Assembly (NCBI GenBank): GCA_041396585.1
Contig: JAWKYG010000012.1
Coordinates: 116,085-180,084, forward strand
Reading direction: 5' to 3'
DNA length: 64,000 nt
Origin: JAUIAI01 sp041396585
Lineage (GTDB): Bacteria > Pseudomonadota > Gammaproteobacteria > Burkholderiales > Burkholderiaceae_E
Made by a program: the position numbers and the translations under genes. Positions 34,299-42,673 of the stretch are shown one piece after another (position 1 is the first letter of the stretch; the number at the start of each line of letters is the position of its first letter). The notes below the pieces were generated by a model. That model saw nothing but the letters and a program-made list of their open reading frames with translations, was not told where the DNA came from and did no database searches.

Positions 34299-35669
34299 TC
34301 ACGATCCGCGCGCCTGGCGCAGCAACTGACTGGTCAGCGATGCCAGCGGTGCCTCGCCAGCCTGGATCTGATCACGCCAGCCCGACAAGCCGGCCTCGCC
34401 CATCGCGAGCACACCTTGCACCTGCTCGTCGAACGGCGGCGGTCCCGCACGCCCGTTGATACGCACCCGGCCATCGGCCACGGTCACCTCGGAGCGCAGT
34501 TCGCCGTCGGCCGCGATCATGAAGCCCTGCGCCGTGAACGGTTCCACCATGGGCGGCGGCACCAGACCCTCGCTGGCGGAGGCCGCGAACTCCACACGCG
34601 CGCGCTCCAGCAGCGTGGGCGTGTTCGGCGAGGCTGGCGCCAGCGTGAACAGCATCCGGCCATTGAAGTGGTCGGTGCCCTGGCGGCCGCGCAACTCGTC
34701 GATGTTGAAGCGCATGCCGCCTTCGACCAGATCGAGCAGCGTGCGCTCCACGTCCTGCAGATGACGTTCGTCGAGCGCCTCGCGGCAATCGACCTGCATC
34801 AGTTGCTGCAAGCGTGTGAATGCATTGGCGTCGATGCGCTCGAAGCCGACCCGCATCCCCAGGTCTTCGAATGACTGGCCGGCCAGGGACAGGCTCTTGA
34901 TGCTCGGGCTCGTGCTGGCCGAGACCATCCCGTTCTCCAGTTTCTGACTCTGTACGATGCGCAGATCCAGCAGTCGCGCCACCTCGTTGTCGCGGCGATC
35001 GGTCGCGCGCAGGCTCTCCATCGAGAGGGTCTGCTCACCGAAGCCGGTCTTCAGATCGGTGTATTTGCCGGCCAGGCTGATATTGCGAATGGCGAGCTTG
35101 CCCTCGCGCGAGCCGCCGGTGATTTCGGGCAATGACCAGGCCACCGCTACCTCGGATCCGAGCTGCTCGAGCCGGCCGCTGGAGGCAGCGACGTGCACGC
35201 GGGCTTTGCCGTCGGGCGCCTCGGCATCGAATGTTGCGGTATTGAAGGTCGCATGCACGCTGCCACCATAGTCGACATGGCCCTGCAGTTCGAACAGCGG
35301 CTTGTTGCCAACCGCGTCGCGGAACTGCTGGTCGGCCTCGGCGGTCAGTTCGAGCCGGGCATTGACGCGGCTGAGCGCGCCCAGCGCCGGCTGATGGCTG
35401 ACCTCGTAGGAGAGCAGAACCGGCAGGGTGAGCGGCAGCGCGTTCGGTTCCATGCAGCTGGAATCGAACTGGATCTCCATGCTGCCGCGGGTGGCCATCA
35501 GGCTCGTGTCACGCGACTTTTCCACGAAGCGGATCGCGCCTCTGGAGAGCTCCTTGGATTGCAGCATGGCATCCAGGGAGCTGCGCGTCGAATGCGCGCT
35601 GTAATAGGTTGCGCCGGCAGCAACCGTGCATAGACCGGCCAGGCCCGAAACCAGGGCAGTGCGAAGCAT
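34299..35669 (-). CDS. DUF945 (YdgA-like) family protein
   Basis: A 456-residue protein with one N-terminal membrane anchor or uncleaved signal (residues 4-24, ALVSGLAGLCTVAAGATYY) and a long beta-rich periplasmic part. Blocks such as LMATRGSMEIQFD, VDYGGSVHATFN, LEQLGSEVAVAWSLPE and GMRFNIDELRGRQGTDHFNG fit the DUF945/YdgA family of Gram-negative bacteria, whose role is not established. It is followed by an intrinsic terminator and preceded by a 144 bp gap, so it looks like a single-gene unit. No cofactor or enzyme motif is visible. Confidence 0.75.
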   Translation of the reverse strand: MLRTALVSGLAGLCTVAAGATYYSAHSTRSSLDAMLQSKELSRGAIRFVEKSRDTSLMATRGSMEIQFDSSCMEPNALPLTLPVLLSYEVSHQPALGALSRVNARLELTAEADQQFRDAVGNKPLFELQGHVDYGGSVHATFNTATFDAEAPDGKARVHVAASSGRLEQLGSEVAVAWSLPEITGGSREGKLAIRNISLAGKYTDLKTGFGEQTLSMESLRATDRRDNEVARLLDLRIVQSQKLENGMVSASTSPSIKSLSLAGQSFEDLGMRVGFERIDANAFTRLQQLMQVDCREALDERHLQDVERTLLDLVEGGMRFNIDELRGRQGTDHFNGRMLFTLAPASPNTPTLLERARVEFAASASEGLVPPPMVEPFTAQGFMIAADGELRSEVTVADGRVRINGRAGPPPFDEQVQGVLAMGEAGLSGWRDQIQAGEAPLASLTSQLLRQARGS

Positions 35670-35813
35670 TCGTCATTCTCCAGATATTCGTCGCGATGGC
35701 GCACGCTCCGTTTCAGGTCTTCGGGAAGCGCACGAACCAGCGAACAATCCGTTTTCCGACGCCTGCTCGCCACATCATGCCGACCGATGGCAAGCCCTGG
35801 GTGGTCGGGCGGT

Positions 35814-36620
35814 TCAGAACCCTCCGGGGGGATCCGCGGCCACCGCCGCGATGATCCGGCTGACCGGTGCTGCGGCTTCCAGTTGGGTGAAGTGGCCGAC
35901 TTCGGGAATGACCTCGATCGAGACATTCGTCACACGGGCGCGCAGCATGTCGAGGTAGGGCGTGCGCTCATCGGCCCGCAGGCTGAAGCGCTCGCGCGCC
36001 GGGGTGACGCGTGTGCTCTGCAGAACCGTCACGGGTTGACGGATCTGGCTCAGGGCGAACTCCATGCGCCCGGCATCCCAGGCGGACATATTGCCGAACA
36101 GTTCTCGAAACACAGGCGCGGGCATAGCGCGCGCGCGGTCGGTGATCGCGCGTCGGTCCGCATCTTCGCAGCGTTGCGTGAACATCGCCTCGAACATGCG
36201 CTTGGTGAATGTCTGCTGCTGCGGGCCTTCGCCAAGGACCGCCAAGGCATCCTGGCGCGACTGGAGCGGATCTCCGCGACCCTGCTGGCTGCCATCCACG
36301 AAGACCAGGGCGCGGACCCGCTCGGGCACCTGCAGGGCCAGCGCGGTGATCACCCGGGTGCCCATGCTGTGGCCGATCAAAACCGCATCGCCGATCGCCA
36401 GCCCGTGCATGAGCGCCGCGACGTCGCCGGCCAGGGTTTCCATATCATAGGGGCCGTCGATGTGTGCCGAGCGGCCGTGACCGCGCAGGTCGACACTCAG
36501 ACACCGATGTCCGCCGGCGAGGGCCGAAACCTGGTGGCGCCAATCGCGGCCATCACAGGTGAGGCCGTGCACGAAAATCAGCCATGGGCCCGCTTCGCCG
36601 TCAATGTCATAGTGGATCAT
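35814..36620 (-). CDS. Alpha/beta hydrolase
   Basis: A 268-residue cytoplasmic serine hydrolase. Nucleophile elbow GHSMG has Ser at residue 85; the oxyanion region is FVHGLTCDGRDWRHQ near 16-30; the catalytic His is likely in EVGHFTQLEAA near 246. The sequence SVDLRGHGRS is typical of the fold. No substrate is indicated. It is divergent from the EamA transporter gene, separated by 71 bp. The sequence MIHYDIDGEAGPWLIF begins directly at the fold, supporting ATG 36620. Confidence 0.88.
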   Translation of the reverse strand: MIHYDIDGEAGPWLIFVHGLTCDGRDWRHQVSALAGGHRCLSVDLRGHGRSAHIDGPYDMETLAGDVAALMHGLAIGDAVLIGHSMGTRVITALALQVPERVRALVFVDGSQQGRGDPLQSRQDALAVLGEGPQQQTFTKRMFEAMFTQRCEDADRRAITDRARAMPAPVFRELFGNMSAWDAGRMEFALSQIRQPVTVLQSTRVTPARERFSLRADERTPYLDMLRARVTNVSIEVIPEVGHFTQLEAAAPVSRIIAAVAADPPGGF

Positions 36621-36691
36621 GATCGAATGTCATCCATTTCCCGAGGTGCGCCAGCCATGGTAGTCGATCACCGCTCATCCCTGGCCGACTG

Positions 36692-37552
36692 ATGGCCGAG
36701 ACATCGCGATCGGCGGATCTGCGCGGTGCCGCATTGATGTCGGCCAGCATGGCCGGCTTCAGTCTGAACGACGCGATCATCAAGTTCCTTTCGGCCCGGC
36801 TGGATCTGTTTCAGATCATTTTCGTGCGCGGTTTGTTCGCGGCGATCATGATGGTGATCTTCTGTGCCTGGGCCGGCGAGTTGCGCACCCGATTGCAGCC
36901 CGCGGATATGCGCGTGATCGGCTGGCGGCTGGTCGGCGAGATCGGCGGCACGATCTGTTTCCTGTCCGCCCTGGTCAACATGCCCCTGGCCAATGCCACG
37001 GCGATTTTGCAGGCGATGCCGCTGGCGGTCACCCTGGGAGCGGCCTGGTGGCTGCGCGAGCCGGTCGGGCGCGATCGCTGGCTTGCAATCGTGATCGGAT
37101 TCGCCGCGGTGCTGCTGATCGTGCGCCCGGGTGCCGATGGCTTTGACCGGCAGTCCCTGTGGGCGGTGGCCTCGATCGGCTTTTTCGTGCTGCGCGATCT
37201 GTCCACGCGCCGGCTCTCGCCGGCGGTGCCATCACGATTCGTCTCGCTTCTGACCACGCTGGTGATCGCCACCATGGGCGGGCTCGTGGGGCTGTTCCGC
37301 CCATGGCCGCCGTTGGATGCGGGCGCCGGCATCGGCCTGCTGGCGGCGGCGGTGTTCGTGATCGTCGGCTATCTGTGCGGTGTCATGGCGATGCGCTCGG
37401 GGCGCATCGCTTTCGTGTCGCCGTTTCGCTATTCGATATTGATCTGGTCGGTCCTGCTCGGCGCGGCGCTGTTCGATCACTGGCCGGGCTGGCAGACCTG
37501 GCTTGGTGCTTTGATTCTCGTGATCACCGGGATGCACACGCTGCGACGCTGA
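36692..37552 (+). CDS. DMT superfamily (EamA) transporter
   Basis: A 286-residue protein of ten membrane segments made of two EamA repeats. The first repeat has the FIIFVRGLFAAIMMV-like helix and LANATAILQAMPLAVTLGAAWWLREPVG, a common EamA block; the second has GYLCGVMAMRSGRIAFVSPFRYSI before the end. Such carriers export metabolites or amino acids. It stands alone with its own 5' region shared with the divergent hydrolase. Substrate unknown. Confidence 0.88.
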   Translation: MAETSRSADLRGAALMSASMAGFSLNDAIIKFLSARLDLFQIIFVRGLFAAIMMVIFCAWAGELRTRLQPADMRVIGWRLVGEIGGTICFLSALVNMPLANATAILQAMPLAVTLGAAWWLREPVGRDRWLAIVIGFAAVLLIVRPGADGFDRQSLWAVASIGFFVLRDLSTRRLSPAVPSRFVSLLTTLVIATMGGLVGLFRPWPPLDAGAGIGLLAAAVFVIVGYLCGVMAMRSGRIAFVSPFRYSILIWSVLLGAALFDHWPGWQTWLGALILVITGMHTLRR

Positions 37553-37724
37553 GCGATCGGGCCATGCGGAGCGCCTTGGTGTTCGTCGGCCGGTCGTCGC
37601 ACAGAGCGTTGTATGTCGGCCAGCCGATGCGCGGATCGCGCTGATCAGGCCGTTAGACTCGGCTGTGGGGCCGTCCGTGCATGCGCGCGTGCCGGCGCCC
37701 TGATTCCGCGTCTACCATGCCATC

Positions 37725-38459
37725 ATGAGAATCGATCCACGCGATGCGCTGTTCATCGATTTCGATGGCACCCTGATCGATCTTGCCGCGCACCCGTCAG
37801 CGATCGTCGTGCCGAAAGATCTCGCCAACATCATCGAGTGCCTGTTCGATGCACTCGGTGGCGCGCTGGCCGTCGTCAGCGGCCGGCCGATCGACGAGAT
37901 CGATCGCTATCTCGGACTGCCCGCGCGAATCCCGGTCGCGGGGGTGCATGGTGCTCAGTTGAGAACCGGCTCGGGCATGCTCGAGGTGCCGGTGGTGGGC
38001 GACGAACTGATCGCGATTCGCGCCGCCGTCGAGCGCTTCGCGCGCTGCCATCCGGCCTTGTTCGTCGAACCCAAACCGGTTTCCCTGGCCGTGCATTTCC
38101 GGGCCGATCCCTCGTTGGCAGATAAGGTGTACGCTGAGCTGGCGCGCCTTGTCGAACAAGCGCCCGATCTGAAGCTGATGCACGGGCACGCTGTTTGCGA
38201 GATCAAGCCGGTTTGGGCAAGCAAGGGAGCGGCGATCGAGCGCCTGATGCAGCTGCCGGCCTTTCGCGGTCGGCGGCCATTGATGATCGGTGACGATGTT
38301 ACCGATGAAGACGGTTTTCGCGTGGCTCTGGCCGCGGGCGGGCGGGCGATCAAAGTGGGTCAGGGCCCGACGCTGGCCAGTGAGCGTCTGGCCGGGCCGG
38401 CCGATGTGCGCCGCTGGCTGGCCGAGTCGCTCGAATCCCTGAGCCGGACCGATGCCTGA
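37725..38459 (+). CDS. otsB: Trehalose-6-phosphate phosphatase
   Basis: A 244-residue HAD-superfamily phosphatase that converts trehalose 6-phosphate to trehalose. The HAD nucleophile motif FIDFDGTLID is near residues 10-19, VVSGRPIDEID near 50, the cap block HGAQLR near 75, KPVWASKGAAIERL near 162 and the acidic motif GDDVTDEDGFR near 188. It opens a four-gene run otsB-GH15-otsA-glk on the same strand, with 87 bp to the GH15 gene. Cytoplasmic. Preceded by a 172 bp gap in which no clear operator was seen. Confidence 0.94.
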   Translation: MRIDPRDALFIDFDGTLIDLAAHPSAIVVPKDLANIIECLFDALGGALAVVSGRPIDEIDRYLGLPARIPVAGVHGAQLRTGSGMLEVPVVGDELIAIRAAVERFARCHPALFVEPKPVSLAVHFRADPSLADKVYAELARLVEQAPDLKLMHGHAVCEIKPVWASKGAAIERLMQLPAFRGRRPLMIGDDVTDEDGFRVALAAGGRAIKVGQGPTLASERLAGPADVRRWLAESLESLSRTDA

Positions 38460-38546
38460 GGCGCACGACCGACTCTGCCGACATGGGCATGCGCGCTTTG
38501 CGCATGCTTTTCCGATCCTTCCACGCCTTTGCGGCCTGAGCCCAAG

Positions 38547-40346
38547 ATGACCGCTACCACCACACCGAATCTCGACGTCGGCATCGTCGGCAACTGTACC
38601 TATGGCGCGTTGATCGACATGCGCGCCAGGGTGGTCTGGTGTTGTCTGCCACGCTTTGACAGCAATCCCGTGTTCATGTCATTGCTCACGGATGCGACCG
38701 AGCCCACCGAGGGCGTGTTCATGGTCGATATGGCCGGCTATGCGCATTCGGAGCAAAGCTATGTCGAGAACACCGGCATCTTGCGCACCTGCCTCTATGA
38801 CGAGCAGGGCAACGGCTTCGAGGTGATCGATTTCGCGCCGCGGTTTTTCGAACGTGGCCGCACCTTCCGGCCACGAACCTTCGTGCGCATCGTGCGCCCG
38901 TTGCGCGGCGCGCCGCGGGTGCGGGTGAATCTCACGCCGCGCGGTGCCTGGGGCGCGCAGTCGCCGACGATCACGCATGGCAGCAATCACATCCGCTATG
39001 TGCTCGAACATCACACGCTGCGGCTGACCACAGATGCACCGGTGGACTATGTTCTGAATCAGAGCTGGTTTCGGCTCGACCGGCAGATGGTGTTCGTGCT
39101 CGGGCCGGATGAAACCCTGTCGACCAGCGTCGGTGAGCTGGCCAACGAATTCCTGACCAAGACCGAACTTTACTGGCGCACCTGGACCCGCCGGCTTGCC
39201 GTGCCGCTCGAGTATCAGGAGGCGGTGATCCGTGCCGCGATCACGCTGAAGATGTGCGTGTTCGAGGAGACCGGCGCGATCATCGCGGCGATGACCACCA
39301 GCATTCCCGAGGCGCCCAACAGCGAACGAAACTGGGACTACCGCTACTGCTGGCTGCGCGATGCCTTTTTCGTGGTGCGTGCGCTGAACCGGCTGGCCGA
39401 GGTGGGCACGATGGAGGACTACCTGCGTTGGCTGGACAATGTCGTGGACAAGATGGACGAACATCGTCTGCAGCCACTGTTCGGTATCGGGCTCGAGGAG
39501 GATCTGGTCGAGAACATCGTCGATTCACTGCCGGGCTATCGCGGCATGGGTCCGGTGCGTACCGGCAATCAGGCCTATGAGCATTTTCAGCATGATGTTT
39601 ACGGCAATGTGGTGCTGGGCGCCGCACAGGCCTTTCTCGATCGCCGGCTCTTGCGCCGTCCGGGCACCGACAATTTCCTGCGTCTGGAACAGGTCGGCGA
39701 GCGCGCACTGAAGCTCTATAACGCGCCCGATGCCGGCATGTGGGAGCTGCGAACCCGTGCGCGTGTGCATACGTCCAGTTCGCTGATGTGCTGGGCCGCC
39801 TGTGACCGCCTGGCCAAGATTGCCGATGTTCTGGGCCTTGCCGATCGGGCTGCATATTGGGCCGGTCATGCGGCGCAGATACGCGAGACCATCCTGCGTG
39901 AATCCTGGTCGGAGAAACGTCAGGCCTTCGTCGAGAGCTTCGGTGGCGATGCCCTCGATGCCAGCGTGCTGCTGATGGCGGAGGTTGGCATCATCGACCC
40001 GAAAGACCCGCGCTTTGTCTCCACGGTGCGCCAGCTCGAGGCGGTTCTGGCCGATGGCCCGCACATGCGCCGATACGAGGCGGCGGATGACTTTGGTGCG
40101 CCAGAGACTTCTTTCACGGTCTGCGCATTCTGGCGTATCGATGCGCTGGCACAGATCGGCGAGCGCGAGCGCGCGCGCGAGATCTTCGAATCGATGCTGG
40201 CCGCGCGCAATCATCTCGGGTTGCTCTCTGAAGATGTCGACCCGCGCACCGGCGAGCTCTGGGGCAACTTTCCCCAGACCTATTCCATGGTGGGTATCAT
40301 CAACGGTGCGATGAGACTGAGCCGAAGCTGGGATTCCGTGGTATGA
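38547..40346 (+). CDS. Glycoside hydrolase family 15 protein (glucoamylase/trehalase-like)
   Basis: A 599-residue cytoplasmic protein with an N-terminal beta-sandwich (about 1-210, starting VGIVGNCTYGALIDMRARVVW) and an (alpha/alpha)6 barrel. The GH15 signature ERNWDYRYCWLRDAFF is near residue 260; the C-terminal LLSEDVDPRTGELWGNFPQT contains a likely catalytic acid. GH15 enzymes split alpha-1,4-glucans or, in one branch, trehalose. Its position between otsB and otsA, with stop and otsA start overlapping (ATGA at 40343), and glucokinase next, favours an activity on trehalose or trehalose-linked glucans. No signal peptide, so an internal substrate is likely. Start ATG 38547 chosen because upstream codons are not conserved. 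Confidence 0.9.
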   Translation: MTATTTPNLDVGIVGNCTYGALIDMRARVVWCCLPRFDSNPVFMSLLTDATEPTEGVFMVDMAGYAHSEQSYVENTGILRTCLYDEQGNGFEVIDFAPRFFERGRTFRPRTFVRIVRPLRGAPRVRVNLTPRGAWGAQSPTITHGSNHIRYVLEHHTLRLTTDAPVDYVLNQSWFRLDRQMVFVLGPDETLSTSVGELANEFLTKTELYWRTWTRRLAVPLEYQEAVIRAAITLKMCVFEETGAIIAAMTTSIPEAPNSERNWDYRYCWLRDAFFVVRALNRLAEVGTMEDYLRWLDNVVDKMDEHRLQPLFGIGLEEDLVENIVDSLPGYRGMGPVRTGNQAYEHFQHDVYGNVVLGAAQAFLDRRLLRRPGTDNFLRLEQVGERALKLYNAPDAGMWELRTRARVHTSSSLMCWAACDRLAKIADVLGLADRAAYWAGHAAQIRETILRESWSEKRQAFVESFGGDALDASVLLMAEVGIIDPKDPRFVSTVRQLEAVLADGPHMRRYEAADDFGAPETSFTVCAFWRIDALAQIGERERAREIFESMLAARNHLGLLSEDVDPRTGELWGNFPQTYSMVGIINGAMRLSRSWDSVV

Positions 40347-41734
40347 GCCGTCTGCTGGTCGTGTCCAACCGGGTGGGTAATCCCAAGGCCGGGGCCAGCG
40401 CCGGCGGGCTCGCGGTCGGGCTCGGCGAAGCGATGCGTGAGCACGGCGGGGTCTGGTTCGGTTGGAGCGGTGAGGTCATCGACGACGGCACGCCGGCCAT
40501 GCACCACGAAGAGCTCGGCAACATCGAGCTGATCACCACCGATCTCACGCGCGACGAATACGAAACCTACTACCTTGGTTTCTCGAATCAGGTGCTCTGG
40601 CCGGTGTTTCACTACCGCGTGGATCTGGCGCAGTTCGAAAGCGCCCACCTGAAGGGCTATCAACGGGTCAATCGCCGCTTCGCCGAGCGGTTGCGCGAGA
40701 TCATCCGCCCCGATGATGTCATCTGGGTGCACGACTTCCATCTGATCCCGCTGGCCGCGGAGTTGCGCGCGATGGGCGTGGCCAATCCGATCGGCTTCTT
40801 TCTGCATATCCCGTTTCCGCCGACCCAGGTCCTGCTCACCGTACCGCAGAGCACATGGCTGATTCGATCCTTGTTCTCCTATGATCTCGTCGGCTTTCAG
40901 ACCGAGGTCGATCGCAAGCACTTCCGGCGCTATGTGACCGAAGAGGCCAAGGGGCGGGATATTGGCGATAACATGCTGGTCGCCTATGGCCGCACCTTGC
41001 TGGCGCGCGCTTTTCCGATCGGTGTCGATGCCGAACCGTTTCGTGCACTGACCCACTCCCGTCAGGCACTGGAACTGGTCGAGCGCCAGCGTTCACGCAA
41101 TCTCGGGCGCACCAGCATCATCGGCGTGGACCGGCTCGACTACTCCAAGGGCCTGCCCCAGCGCATGCGCGCATTCGAGCGTCTGCTCGAGAGCTATCCG
41201 GAGAATCGAGGTCAGGTCGTGTTCAGCCAGGTGGCACCCCCGACCCGGGTCGATGTCGATGCCTACACGGATATCCGCTCGCAGCTCGAGGGCCTGTCCG
41301 GTGCGATCAACGGGCGCTTCAGCGACTTCGACTGGACGCCGATCCGCTACATCCACCGCGCGCTGGCCAGGCGCACGCTGGCCGCACTCTATGCCACCAG
41401 CGGTGTCGGCCTGGTGACGCCACTGCGAGACGGCATGAATCTGGTTGCCAAGGAGTATGTGGTGGCGCAGGATGCCAGCAATCCCGGGGTGCTGGTGTTG
41501 TCACGATTCGCCGGCGCGGCCGAAACCATGACCGAGGCTTTGATCGTCAACCCCTATGACCTCGATGAAGTGGCCGAAGCGATGCAGACCGCGCTACGCA
41601 TGCCGCTCGATGAACGCTGCGAGCGTCATCGCAAACTCCTGGGCAAGGTGATGATGTTCGACAACCGGCACTGGGCGCGAAGCTTCCTCGAGGCGCTGCG
41701 CGGAGCGGTCGGTCAGATAGTGACCGTGGTCTGA
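40343..41734 (+). CDS. otsA: Alpha,alpha-trehalose-phosphate synthase (UDP-forming)
   Basis: A 463-residue GT-B glycosyltransferase (family GT20) that joins UDP-glucose and glucose 6-phosphate into trehalose 6-phosphate. Recognisable blocks: SNRVGNPKAGASAGGLAVGL at the N-terminus (donor-site glycines), WVHDFHLIPLAAELR near 130, GFFLHIPFP near 150, DRLDYSKGLPQRMRAFE near 262, and the C-terminal PLRDGMNLVAKEYVVAQ near 360. All are intact and length is normal. Its ATG overlaps the GH15 stop, so the two are coupled; the product goes to OtsB, encoded first in the operon. Confidence 0.96.
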   Translation: MSRLLVVSNRVGNPKAGASAGGLAVGLGEAMREHGGVWFGWSGEVIDDGTPAMHHEELGNIELITTDLTRDEYETYYLGFSNQVLWPVFHYRVDLAQFESAHLKGYQRVNRRFAERLREIIRPDDVIWVHDFHLIPLAAELRAMGVANPIGFFLHIPFPPTQVLLTVPQSTWLIRSLFSYDLVGFQTEVDRKHFRRYVTEEAKGRDIGDNMLVAYGRTLLARAFPIGVDAEPFRALTHSRQALELVERQRSRNLGRTSIIGVDRLDYSKGLPQRMRAFERLLESYPENRGQVVFSQVAPPTRVDVDAYTDIRSQLEGLSGAINGRFSDFDWTPIRYIHRALARRTLAALYATSGVGLVTPLRDGMNLVAKEYVVAQDASNPGVLVLSRFAGAAETMTEALIVNPYDLDEVAEAMQTALRMPLDERCERHRKLLGKVMMFDNRHWARSFLEALRGAVGQIVTVV

Positions 41735-41735
41735 G

Positions 41736-42659
41736 ATGCGGCTGATCGCGGACATCGGCGGCACCAATGCGCGTTTCGCGCTGGTCGATCCTCTTGGTGT
41801 GCAGCAGGCGCTGGTCAAGCTGGCGGTCGTCGCGTATCCCGCCTTCGATGATGCGCTCGATGCGGCGCTCGCGCAGTTTGGCAATCCGCGGGTGCGCGAG
41901 GCGGTGCTGGCGGTGGCCGGCCCGATCCGTGCCGGCATGGTCGCGCTGACCAACGCCGACTGGCTGATCTCCGAACACGCCCTGGCCGCGCGGCTGGGCA
42001 CGGGCTCGGTGCGTCTGGTCAATGATTTCGAGGCGGTTGCCCTGGCGATCCCGCATCTGCAGGGCGATGATCTGCAAGCGCTCGGCGAGCCGCCCGGGCC
42101 GAGCGATGCGCGTCTGCCCAGGCTCGCGCTCGGGCCGGGCACCGGCCTGGGCGCGGCGCTCTGGGTTCCGCTCGAGCACGGGGGGTATCGCAGTGTCGCG
42201 ACCGAGGCAGGCCACATGTCGCTGGCCTGCGATGATCCCGCCCTGCGTGGGCGCCTGCAGGCTTCGGTTGGTCAGCGGCCGCTGGAGGCCGAGGATGTAC
42301 TCAGCGGCGCCGGGATCGCCCGCCTGCATGAGGCCTTGCATCAGATCGTGGCTGATCCCTCGGCCGTCACCGCGGCTGCGGCCGGGGCGGATGCAGCCGC
42401 ACGGGCAACGCTCGATTGCTTCGCCGATCTGCTTGCACGCTTTGCGGCCGAGGCGGCGCTGGTGAGCGGCGCATTCGGCGGCGTCTATATCGGCGGCGGC
42501 TTGATCGAAGCGGGCACGGTGCCGCTCGATGGTGCACGCATGCGTCGGGTCTTCGATGGCCAGGGGCGGATGGCCCATGTGTTGCGCAAGGTGCCTTTGT
42601 ACGCGGTGCGCCGGATCGACAGCGCCTTGCTTGGTCTGGCCAGAGTGCCGCTGGCCTGA
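41736..42659 (+). CDS. glk: Glucokinase
   Basis: A 307-residue kinase of the bacterial Glk type (PF02685), phosphorylating glucose to glucose 6-phosphate. N-terminal phosphate loop IADIGGTNARFALV is at residues 4-17, LTNADWLIS near 70, LVNDFEAVA near 92, LGPGTGLGAA near 130, and the EAGHMSLA block near 156. It starts one base after the otsA stop. In this context it can recycle glucose released by the GH15 enzyme into glucose 6-phosphate, the substrate of OtsA, closing a loop. It ends convergently 14 bp from the L,D-transpeptidase gene. Confidence 0.93.
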   Translation: MRLIADIGGTNARFALVDPLGVQQALVKLAVVAYPAFDDALDAALAQFGNPRVREAVLAVAGPIRAGMVALTNADWLISEHALAARLGTGSVRLVNDFEAVALAIPHLQGDDLQALGEPPGPSDARLPRLALGPGTGLGAALWVPLEHGGYRSVATEAGHMSLACDDPALRGRLQASVGQRPLEAEDVLSGAGIARLHEALHQIVADPSAVTAAAAGADAAARATLDCFADLLARFAAEAALVSGAFGGVYIGGGLIEAGTVPLDGARMRRVFDGQGRMAHVLRKVPLYAVRRIDSALLGLARVPLA

Positions 42660-42673
42660 TTGATGCGCGCTGA

